Source of the DNA: Symbiodinium natans | Lineage: Eukaryota > Sar > Dinophyceae > Suessiales > Symbiodiniaceae | Direction: 5' to 3' | Assembly (NCBI GenBank): GCA_905221605.1 | Contig: CAJNDS010002546.1 | Location: 820,684 to 884,683 of the forward strand | DNA: 64,000 nt | In this document: in pieces, positions 31,231 to 41,031 of the stretch | Layout of the letters: each line of letters starts with the position of its first letter | How positions within the stretch are numbered: position 1 is the first letter of the stretch | Position numbers and translations under genes: made by a program | Notes under the pieces: model-generated | Databases searched by the model: none | Told to the model about the DNA's origin: nothing | Seen by the model: only the letters and a program-made list of their open reading frames with translations

Positions 31231-31276
31231 CCCTAAACCCTAAAACCCTAAACCCAAAACCCAAAACCCTAAACCC
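31231..31276. repeat. Telomere-like tract with right target-site duplication
   Basis: CCCTAAACCCTAAAACCCTA and degenerate continuation follow the right LTR. The first five bases are the duplicated target. Joined to the left flank it reconstitutes a CCCTAAA array. Confidence 0.85.
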
Positions 31277-33173
31277 TGCTTCTGACTACTTGGTTGGAAG
31301 TCGGGCTGAGACTCTTGCACTAGACTCGACTAGACGAGGTCCGTGGCCGACCGGGGGACTAGCCCTCCACGGTTTCTACATGGCATCCTTGGGCAGAGGC
31401 CACGCCTAATCTTCTCCGCATGCTTTCCATTTCACCTATATGCCTTTCTGCTGCATCATCTGAGGGGACTGGCACACAACCACAAGAGCCGGCCAGGATA
31501 CTGGTCTTGTGGTTTACAACTTTCTATATATATATATATATACATACATACATCTCTGTGTGTGTGCATGTATCTCTATACATATATATATATAGATAGA
31601 TAGATGTAATACACATTTTTCACCCACCAGTGAGGGCATGCATATTGAAGAAACCCACATGCCCAGAGAGAATCCAGCACCAACCGCAATAGCCCGTCTG
31701 TCCGCGAACCCGGAAGAACAAAACCCTTCGACTGTTGGCACCCTTGTAAACCATGTGCTCCAAAAGTAGCCCTACGAAGCATATTAAAAACAAAAAAACA
31801 CTGAGCCCGATTAGATATGCTATGCTCAACCCGAAAGACCCAGAACTGCTTCCCAGCGACGGTGGCTCAGAGCATACGTCGGCCCTGCCGATCCGTGGCA
31901 CTGGACCTCCGTTGTGGATTTTATCTAAGCTGCTGGATGTCTGACAATGAAATCGGGCATGCGCTCGACATGGTCAAGGGGGTGTGGGAAGCTCTTCTTC
32001 TCGAAGGGCGCAACATTTTATCATCGAATTGGGCAGCAGCAGCCAGCAGCAGCTCAGCCCTTCAAGGCCCTTTCGATCCTCCCCCCAAAGTCCCAGCCCT
32101 AACTAAGAATCTTATGAGACCACCACCACCCTCTTACCCAAGAAAGGAAAATTACAAAAAACGCACACACGCACACACACAACACACACACACACACACA
32201 CCAAAGAATTCCGCAGACAGGTGAGCTGCGGAGAAGAGGGCGTGGAACTGCAGCGCATCATACAGCTCCACCTGTTCCACAGTCGAACCCTTCTTGTCAT
32301 GAGAGCCCCCTGAGTGCCTTCGACTCTCACTCCTACGTGCCCTGTTAGGGTTCAGGATTTACGACCTTAAGAAATGAGTCCCTCGGCCTGGCCAACAGAA
32401 ACCAGAAAAACGGTGCAGCTCACCTGTCACTGGCGTCCTTCCTATAGCCCAAAAGGCACGAAGCAACGTCTCACCCTCTCCGCATCCTTATTCTAAAGCT
32501 CTACGAATCCCTAGTCAGGCACACCCAGAACCCCATCGAGACCTCAAGAAGCGGTTTGGTACGAACCCCCTGCTACCAAAAAAAAAGCTACCAACCTCCC
32601 CTCCTGACGCCCTGAAGCCCCCGTAAACCTGGCAAGCTCGGGTGCCGGAGTCGAGACGCAGCCTTTGCAAGCAACCCATGGGCCTGCTTGGCAAAACCCA
32701 CGGCGAAGAAGCGCCTTCCGGCCTACAGGGCGACTTAGGGGCACATTGGGCCAGAGCGTGCGACATGTGTGCCTATGCATGACGATGCGGACATGCATTT
32801 TTCTAACCTCAAGTTCGACTCGTTCGATCTGTTTGGGCCCTCGCCAACGCCGTTGAAGCTTCAAGTTTGGCTTGCAATTGCAGATGTTGGTGTTCTGGCA
32901 TCCAAAACCTCAGACGCGGCACTTACAATTACCTTTGAAATAGCATCTCGGCTGTAAGAACAAGGCTTACACATGCCTTTCCTAAACCCATTTTTATCTT
33001 ACGGCAGGACTCCACACACTAAACGACCGAAAACCCTAAACTCCCTAGACACCCCCCTAGAAGCCCCCCCCCCCCTCCCCCCAAAGAAAGGGATGCTTCC
33101 GACCTGCAGGCTCCGAGCCGGCTCCGTTAGTCGGAGCAGGTGGACGTCATCGTGGCTCCTGGCTCTTGAGTCT

Positions 33174-33215
33174 CAGCTCCGACTCTCCGACTCTCCGACT
33201 CTCCGACTCTCCGAC
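33174..33215. repeat. Minisatellite (GACTCTCC)n, five units
   Basis: About five uninterrupted copies of the 8-base unit GACTCTCC are present, preceded by diverged CTCAGCTCC/CTGGCTC versions. Confidence 0.9.
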
Positions 33216-34330
33216 CCGACCCCGATATAGGCTGCCTTTTTTAGGGTTTCGACTCTGACACTGGCATGCGGGTTTAGGGGGATTCCACCTTTATATTGGG
33301 CTGTTGATGCCCTGTTCTGCCACCCCATGAACTCTGTGAAGGTCGAATCTCGGGCATGGTTGTGCCTGTAGGGGCCTGCACAGTGGGCTTAATTACGCTT
33401 TACAGTTCAGCCTTTGTCAGGGTTGGCGAAGTTTCGGGGAGTTCAAGGCTTCAGGACTTAATTGTGCTTGAAGAAGGACTGTGACTTGGGCAGGCTCACG
33501 CAACCCAACTTCTGACGAGCACCCCGGACCGCCTCAATCCTCGTAGGAACGTCCGTTGGGGAAGGGAGGGGGCCCTGTGGAAGCCTTCCCCTCCTACTAC
33601 CAGGCTAGCATTGCCAACCTCGTCGCGGCAGCTCATTTCTAAGCCTTGTCCCCGTGTGATACTTCATGTACACATGGCATGAGTACATGCTCGACCTTGC
33701 TTGGGGCGTAGAGTTTCGGGTTCAGTCGTCCAAGAGACGAGAAACAAATTACCTTGGATCCAGTCATATGCAGCCCATCGTCCTCAAGGAAAACAGCCGC
33801 ACCAGTGCCTTGCTTTTGAATGCCGGAGGCAAGGTAAAAATGACTGGACGGGGACATCTCTCGAAAGCTCTCAGGGCCTTTTCCAGGTCCGAATGAGGCC
33901 TCATTGACATAAGATCTGGATCTACATCGAAGGTACGAGTAAGCAGTGTGGAGCGATCAAGACCCTGGAGCGAGATGCCTATGGATTCCAAGCCACAGAG
34001 AGAGAGGGAGAGAGAGAGAGAGCAACAAGACATCACTCACTCGTCCCAGCTTCTGGCGAGCCCTTGTGCAAGTAGGCCATCAGTGGGGCGGCGCTCAAAC
34101 CCAGGAATTGTTCACTGGGATTCTCTTGGCCCGACTCCTCAAAGGCGGAGGCAGGGTTCCGAGGTTGGAGATCACATCAATGACTCTTGCTGAGGAAAAA
34201 TGCGTGCTAAGTTCTGCCTGCGTGTGGCCGATGGCCGATAGGCCACTCGCAGCCAAACGTCCTATTGCACACCAGCCTGTCGCACTGCACTGGCCTGTAT
34301 TAGAAGGACTCCCATGCAAGCAGGACATCC

Positions 34331-34615
34331 GTGGCCAAGGCTTGTGGGCCGGCTTGTTGGCCCCGTCACAACACTGACATGAGAGTCTGTGCCGAGGCTC
34401 TGCACGCTCGGACACAGGTAGCTGCGGCAAAGGAAGCAGCCGCGCTTGCAGAACAGCTTTGTCCTTCGAAGGCCACAGTGCCAAGACAGGAGCAACGTGT
34501 GGAGCAACATGTTCTCTTTACCACTTTCTTGGAGCCCTGCGCCATCCCTCACGAGATCCAAGCGGCATACTTCGACACCAACTCCTTCGCGGCCGTCGGA
34601 TCTTGCCTTGCATGA
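34331..34615 (+). CDS. Weak candidate CDS, 94 residues
   Basis: The second half reads like real protein (AAAKEAAALAEQLCPSKATV, then FTTFLEPCAIPHEIQAAYFD). There is no recognised domain, and overlapping ORFs exist on the other strand. It may be an exon or chance. Confidence 0.2.
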   Translation: MAKACGPACWPRHNTDMRVCAEALHARTQVAAAKEAAALAEQLCPSKATVPRQEQRVEQHVLFTTFLEPCAIPHEIQAAYFDTNSFAAVGSCLA

Positions 34616-36925
34616 AAGGATACGAAGAGGAAACCCTCGAACCATCGTTTCCATCGAGCTTTAGTCCCCCGGGGCAAAGCTGCTTTCCTGAATGCCAGCC
34701 CCCTTCCTTCTTCGAGAAAGTTCCGCCCTGAGATTCCCGTTTAAGCTTGGGTTTGGAGCCTACCCCAACAAGCCCCCAATACTGAACCTCCGGTTCGAAA
34801 AGCAAGAACCACACGAATCTGAAAATCTCGCGATCGTGGGGTTGAGATTTCATGGTATAGAGTGGCTATAAATACACAACTATCTGTATATATCTATACA
34901 TATAATGAGCTGTTCATTCTTAAGAACAATGCAACGGTACTAAGGATCAGAATAAACGTCGGCTTCCTGATCTTTCGCCTGGGCATCGCTTTGCAGACTC
35001 TCGCTTTTTTCAACTTCATAGGCACACATAAACATACATAAATATGTAGAGAGAAAGGAACGCTGATATTGCCTCATGTATATAGTGTATATACAAATAC
35101 ACACATATACAGGCCACATTTCACAAGACTCGGACATTCGACCTTTAAAACGCTTCGACCCTGCCAAAAACTTATGCCATATCCTCGGCGTTGCAAGTCC
35201 CAGAGTTGGAACCCATCGGTGTAGCCGACGACAAGCAGCTGACGGAGGGTCTCCTCGCAGGAATCCGAAACACCATTGCCTGTACTCCCCTTCGATTCTT
35301 CCTTTCGTATTCTTAATATTCCTTTGGCAAAAAGAATGCCTGAAGGGGCCATTCGCACATGACAGTAGACAACCCTTTACATCAGCTTGCGTCAATCTAC
35401 TATTGGGCGGTGATGCGACCCTTCGCGGTTAAGGTACGTAATATCACAGCTGCCCAGACATTCTCAGAATCTGCTCAACTAGGCTTGGGGTCTCTAGGGT
35501 GTCCTTAAGGAGTCTTCTCCATTTGCGCAGCCAAGCAGAAGTGGTTCGGGCTACCGCTGCAAGCTCTGGCAGTTGAAGAGACAAGGAAGGTGTCAGTACT
35601 GCGGGAGCTGCCTCTAGCCTGATGCCATGAAGTTGCAGGCAGGTGCAAGTACAGTACCCAACCACGAGCAAAACGAAACAAGCTCAGAATACTTGACCCA
35701 AACCTCCTGCAGCCATCCCCCAGGGAGGCCCTGCCTCCGGTGGCCACAGGGTGCGCTCCAATGTGAGCCAGGTGATATGCCGAACCGCCTCACTTTGTAC
35801 AAGGGCTGGCCTTTCACTAAGGAGCGAACAAGCCAGGACATGATAGGGCAACTGCTTGAGGGTCCCGACTGCACTCGACTGGCTCAGTAGCCGGATGAAG
35901 GCTTTGCAAACCAAACAGGGCTTGTAGGGTTGGGCTCAGAAAGCCTCATTCTCGAGGCGTGCTGGAGCTTGAGAAGTTGAATGTTTGTTTTGGGGGCTCG
36001 TTTTGCTTCGCCTTAAAGTCTGAAATTACATTCTGTCCTACAACTAAACCAACGACTGCAAATCAAAAGGATGCTCAAGCGCGGCCTAAGCGTTTCCAAA
36101 GCAAGTTGGACAACTTGAGCGACAAGAAGATGTACCCGTCACACGTAGCTGGATGCAGCATCGACATCATGCCCCTCTGTGAATAAACATAGCGCATCAG
36201 CCCTGGTGCTAGACAAGTGCTTGGGAGCGAAAGCCCTCACAAACTCCCTAAATCCACACCTTGCAGGGTTTAGGGGTTTCGGGGTTTCGGAGTAGGGGTC
36301 TAAGGCCACAGTCCTCCTCCGTGGCTCAGGGCTTCAAGCCTACCGCAGCCCGGCCCGTCGCACCTCTGAGATTTGCGGGCTCAGGCCGGCTGCGTCGCGG
36401 ACACCGGCTGGGAGGTATCCCGAGATGGAGGACACGAGAGAGGCCACGCTCATTGGCTTTAAAGCGCCTCTTACGACGGGCTTCAGGGTTTAGGTTTCAC
36501 ATGGCTTCACAGTCGAGGGCTTGTATGTATCAAATCTACTGACATGTACGAGGATACCAGCTGCGTGTGGAGGTCAGGGTTAGGAAGTTGGGCAGCTACG
36601 TGTCGCTGGGCATTGGGGGGTACATGTCGTGTTACCTCCATGGGAGAGGAGGGGGGTTTGCAAGAGTGACTCACCTGCAGATCCGCAAGAATCAGGAAAG
36701 GCGTCGAGAACACCGGCGAACATGAAACTTAGAGTTACAGAGACCTCTGGCACCATCAGGCTCGAAACTAGCATCCCCCTCCCACCCCCAAGGCCAACAG
36801 CAGCATTCTCCGATTTCTTTGAGCAGACCGCCTCACCAGGAGTAATTACAGCTGTTCTTCAGCCGCCTTCAGCCTCCAGAGGTGAGATTTGAGGCCGCAT
36901 AAGTCTTGAGAAGAGGGACAGAATG

Positions 36926-37975
36926 CTAGCTTTGCGAGATTGCGTCGCTCGGTGATGGCATGCCAATTATTGGCAACCGCCATACGAAGAATGTAGCCGG
37001 TCCTGCAATCGTCAGCATGGCTATGCCGGAGGGCCACTGGCTCTGAAAAAAACGATACGAGAGTTCAGCGAGTGACCTTTCCGCTGCAAAAAGGAGACTG
37101 AAGATCAGTGTTCCTGCAGCGATCAAACCGAAGGAAAGCAACAGCTGCCGATATAACCCGACAAAGAGCTTCCGCAGTCTGTAGGCCATGCGGAGCATGA
37201 TCCACACAAGGCTTGGTGTCAGCATCAAGCAGTATGCGCCACCTTGTAGTCCGGTTTGCAGGAAGAGTCTGGCACGGTCACCGCTATCCTGTGAAGCCAC
37301 CAAGTCTAGAAAAAGCCACCACATCGGGCAGGTCACCTGCACGATGCGCCCATATGAAAAGACGTTGCGTGTAAGCTGACGCAGCAAGGTTGACAAGACC
37401 CTTGTCCGCACCACAAGCTCGAACTGCTCGCGCGATCCAAACCAACAGTCAATGCAAGAATATACGACACGGCGGTCGCAAATCGCCATCTCTGTACCGT
37501 CGGCTTCGACGTGACCGCGGGAGCAGCAATAGCACTTTGAGTCCTCAATCCTGAAATTGCGCACTTGATTTTGCACCTCCTCGATGCTGTGGCAATGCGC
37601 GAGAACCACAAATGCCAGCAGCGTCAAGCATGGAAAAGCGAGAGCACTTATGAAGAAAGCAGCCCAAGGTATGATTGGCACCTGAGAGCATACAAAAGCA
37701 ACCAGCAGTAGGCTCAGGCCCAGATGGCCCGTCACCAGCGCAGGGCCCACGAACACCGGGCAGACCACCAAGCAATTCAAGCAATCGTCTGCCTGAAGGT
37801 CCTTTCCATGCAAGAAGGCCCCAAGCTCGAACATACACCACAATCTCGAAACGTACCTTCGAGGTTGTCTTTGTTAGAAGAGAAACGACAGACACACTGC
37901 GCCTACGCTAGCGCTGGCGATGCAATTAGCATGTTCATGGCCACGTCTTCACAATGACAATGATGGTCATGACGG

Positions 37976-38007
<32 letters not shown>

Positions 38008-38812
38008 AGGATGATGATGAGAATGACGGTCATGACAGTGATCATGATGAAGGATGACGTTGGGGGGGGGGGGGGTGAGGATGATGATTTACACGCTGGC
38101 CAGTAACCCTCCCCCAGTTCCCATGTCGTGGACCCTAAGCTACGTGTGAATATCAACAAGCGAGTCCAGGGCACGTTGCGTCCCACAGAACCAAGAGAGA
38201 CTTCGAGCACTTCAACACGGCACCCATGCTGATCAAGCCATCGAGCTTTCGAGCCTCGTCCACTTGATTTATGCAGGCCATGTCAAAGAAAGAGAGCTTC
38301 TTGCACCGCCAGAGAAGCAGGGTCAGGTAGTAGCCCACGACTCCGGCCGGGGTGCACCAAATATATGTCCGCTGCTCGACCGAGGACAACGGAGGAACCA
38401 CACGGGCCGCACACAGCAAGAAGGTTGTTAAGGCACAAAGCGTGCCTACTACAACTGCTGGGAAGCTGTTGTTCAGGAACAGGATGTTCAGGTACTTCAC
38501 CCAAAGCCTCGTGCGCCAACTGTGGGACCAGAACTCGTCCAGCTTTGTGGTCTCCCTGCTTAAACGATGGAGTCCCAGCAGATCTCTCCGTCGCACCATG
38601 CAGGGTGCCAGTTGCAGGGCTCGATGGACTGGCAGCCCACGCACGTTCTCAGGTCTTGTGGGCCTCATCTCGGCTAGAATCTGAATGAAAGCTTTCAGGG
38701 TGTCCTCCATGAAGGATGCCGTGTCCGTAGTTTTCTCGGACGAAGTCGCTTGGACGCTGGGAAACTCTGAGGGTATGCTGAGGTCGGCCTCGAGGCTGTC
38801 TGTTGACATCAT
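36926..38812 (-). CDS. Multi-pass membrane protein, WSHSW/CINQ/RLWC family (paralogue 1), two exons
   Basis: Exon 1 is 38812-38175 and exon 2 is 37856-36926; together they give exactly 522 codons plus stop. The donor is GTGCCC and the acceptor AAG|G. Seen in order: acidic N-terminus, DEFWSHSW at residues 92-99, a two-helix membrane segment (about 115-168), FFDMACINQVD (175-185), a KSLLVLWDATYVSRLWCMFE block (204-223), then at least five more hydrophobic helices and a Cys-rich loop (CYCCSRGH, about 325). CINQ followed by LWD..Y..RLWC.FE recalls HET and TIR-type domains, in which these positions sit in a nucleotide-binding fold; that is inference. A paralogue lies next to it at 43083. I know this arrangement as an expanded, uncharacterised family in symbiotic dinoflagellates. 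Confidence 0.8.
37857..38174 (-). other. Intron of paralogue 1, with TGA/TGG microsatellite
   Basis: This 318-base intron has a GT donor at 38174-38173 and an AG acceptor at 37858-37857 followed by G. It contains an ATG/TGA trinucleotide array (about 37960-38030) and a run of 13 G (about 38062-38074). The splice restores the RLWC block seen in the neighbouring paralogue. Confidence 0.8.
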
Positions 38813-38938
38813 GGCAAGGAGAGCTCTTTCTTCGAATGAAGCGGGCCACGTTGTTTACAAAGGCACCCGTGTAGCTTTTTTTTACCTATTGCTGTGCACT
38901 GCGCTGTTGTTGGGTACACTCAGTAAGTATCACTATGA

Positions 38939-39160
38939 CTACCTCTTCGGCCGAGGCTTTCGCGTAGCAAGCCGAAAGGAGCTTTCAGTGAGCTCAGCAA
39001 GGGCTTCGAAAGTGGAAGCCTCGGAATAGACAAACCACAAAGAGCGCCCCGGGTCTCCCAGTGCTTCCTGGCTATCCTGACTCCACTTTACAAAACGTGT
39101 TGCTTCCGCCCGTTTAGCTGCACCAACAGCAGTCTGCACCCAGACAAAAAGAAGACGCAA
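38939..39160 (-). CDS. Candidate small exon or CDS, 73 residues
   Basis: It reads MRLLFVWVQTAVGAAKRAEA then a mixed helical segment (ALAELTESSFRLATRKPRPK). It is protein-like but has no known domain. It lies upstream of paralogue 1 and downstream of paralogue 2, so it could be the last exon of paralogue 2. Confidence 0.3.
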   Translation of the reverse strand: MRLLFVWVQTAVGAAKRAEATRFVKWSQDSQEALGDPGRSLWFVYSEASTFEALAELTESSFRLATRKPRPKR

Positions 39161-39464
39161 AGCATGTCTGCTGTTTCACGGCTCTCGGCTAAAGCGTACA
39201 TAAGTCTATCTACAGAAAAGAGTGAGTTGGCTGGCCTCAGAGTGAGGCCCCATTCGCCGCGACTGCTGCAGCAAAGCAAGTGCGGACAGCCTAGCTTGGA
39301 GGGTCCGCGAAAGTCTTGAAAAGTTTAACTTCTCGGCACGCTCGCAGCTTACTGCGGAGCGTGGTAACTGTAGAGCATGGGCATGGCAATCTCTCTTGAA
39401 GTGGGAGAGGGTTTAACACACATCAGGTGGAAACACGCACCACCTAGCTCATGTAGAGCTTGCA

Positions 39465-39713
39465 TCAGGAGAGAGAATACACTGCCGCACACTCACAGGT
39501 GCAGAACTGAATGCAGCACTCCATGCGCTTGAGGAAAACATTGCACATGCCCCATCGTACGGCCACAACTCCCACAAGGCAAACAAGCATAGTCCCGAAG
39601 CTATCACGCTGGTACTCCTGGTGGTATAGATGTCCCTTTTTCTTCCCAGTTGAGGCTAGCCAGAGGCTAGAAGTGCAGTCCTTCAAAAAGTACGAACAGA
39701 CCGAAGCATGCAT
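39465..39713 (-). CDS. Candidate membrane exon near the end of paralogue 2
   Basis: The open segment contains a hydrophobic helix (GTMLVCLVGVVAVRWGMCNV). Paralogue 1 ends with helices of the same kind, so it may belong to the C-terminus of the neighbouring gene. Frame and splice sites were not established. Confidence 0.25.
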   Translation of the reverse strand: MHASVCSYFLKDCTSSLWLASTGKKKGHLYHQEYQRDSFGTMLVCLVGVVAVRWGMCNVFLKRMECCIQFCTCECAAVYSLS

Positions 39714-39778
39714 TCAAAAACTCAAAGCGCTTCGCGAAAAGGAGGCAAGTGGCAACTATTAAGTTGTGGTGACACATG

Positions 39779-40012
39779 CTAGTCTCGTCCTTGTGCGGCA
39801 GATGACGACCTGTCCATTTCACTCAGTGACTGGGCAATCGAGTGGCGAGTGCCGAGTGATGTCGGTGCAATGCATGCCATCGGGGCTCTGGGGGCTGGCA
39901 TGAGAGTGAAGCTGGAGCATCGCCAAGAAACTGACACCAACACCAAAGACAGCAGGAAAAACGCAATGGAGCCCACCAGCGGCTCGAAGGAACTCACGCA
40001 CAAGCTTTGCCT
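39779..40012 (-). CDS. Candidate C-terminal exon of paralogue 2
   Basis: After a CAG acceptor the frame reads SSFEPLVGSIAFFLLSLVLV, a strong membrane helix, then a polar tail ending RSSSAAQGRD and a stop. Position and hydrophobicity match the last helices of paralogue 1. Joining to upstream exons is inferred. Confidence 0.35.
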   Translation of the reverse strand, partial: RQSLCVSSFEPLVGSIAFFLLSLVLVSVSWRCSSFTLMPAPRAPMACIAPTSLGTRHSIAQSLSEMDRSSSAAQGRD

Positions 40013-40157
40013 GGCAGGTCGCTGGATGGGGCCGTGACTCTGAGATCTACTGTACGTACTCCCCTCAACCTCTATCACGACGTCATGATCCTAAATCCTT
40101 CGATTCCACATGAGCAATTGTTTTTCATTGTGTGGGCTCTTCTCATGGTATTGACAT

Positions 40158-40665
40158 CCTACGCGGCCCTACGCGTGAACTCATGTTTAGTAGCCGCGCG
40201 GCCTACGCGCGGAGTGTGTTGTTGACGCGTGCCTACGCGGACCTACGCGGCAGGCAAAGCGCAAACGTATTGTTTGACTTGCTATATTGTGGCCACTGGC
40301 ACATTCGGATTATTCAACCAAACTTTCTGCCCAACCCTGCCTGATCTTCTGCCCCACCATGCTCACTTTTTTGCCCAACCCAACCCTGCCCGAATTGTGT
40401 GATGTTGACGGATGGGCTACGACGTTGAAAACGACACCTACGACTACGCGTGGGCTACGCGGAGCCTACGCCGCGCCTACGCGAAACTCCTACTTATATA
40501 TGCAGTAATACGTATATGTATATTTCTGTATATTATATATATATATATATATATATAACAATTGAGTCAACAACCTACGCGGACCTACGCGGACCTAGTA
40601 TACGTAGACTTGCCTACGCGGACCCTACGCAGACCTACGCCGTGCAGACAAAATGCTACGCGGCC
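40158..40665. repeat. CTACGCGG minisatellite clusters
   Basis: About twelve exact CTACGCG units and several one-base variants occur in three clusters (40158-40250, 40437-40490, 40574-40665), often as CCTACGCGGACCTACGCGG. A TA microsatellite (about 40532-40557) lies between clusters. If the gene model is right, this sits in the last large intron of paralogue 2. Confidence 0.85.
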
Positions 40666-40779
40666 GACTTTCAATGTTCGCGTCTCTATGTGGCCTTGCT
40701 TGTAGAAAAAAAACGCTGCTCACACAGGACCCTGGTTACAGGCGAGCGAACCAAAGCAACAAATTGCGTTTGCGTAGCG

Positions 40780-40958
40780 CTATGAATCTTGAAGCAGCCG
40801 GGAAACAAGATGATGAACACAATGGCTACAGGAGCAACCGCAACGAGCACGGCGAGGTTGATCAACTCATCGGCGAGGCAGCTGACACGAGGCCGGCGTG
40901 CGTAGTATGCAATGGCAAATAAGAAGTGATAGATGAGCCTAAGCAGGGGCCGGGGCAT
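40780..40958 (-). CDS. Candidate exon of paralogue 2 (membrane helices)
   Basis: It reads LLRLIYHFLFAIAYYARR, then LADELINLAVLVAVAPVAIV and FIILFPGCFKI. The order, helix, basic turn, helix, matches residues about 410-460 of paralogue 1. Exact ends are uncertain. Confidence 0.4.
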
Positions 40959-41031
40959 GCTGTTGCCTCGTTGGACTCAAGGCAAATAACGATGACAAGA
41001 CATGAAACAAACAATCCAGACTCCAGCCAGA

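Larger units (their letters stand above)
31277..36925. other. Gene-poor stretch
   Basis: Microsatellites include TA/CATA/TG/GATA at about 31527-31605, CA at 32161-32203 and GA near 34000-34021. A C homopolymer lies near 33066-33075. One weak coding candidate at 34331-34615 is listed separately. No other gene is supported. Confidence 0.45.
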
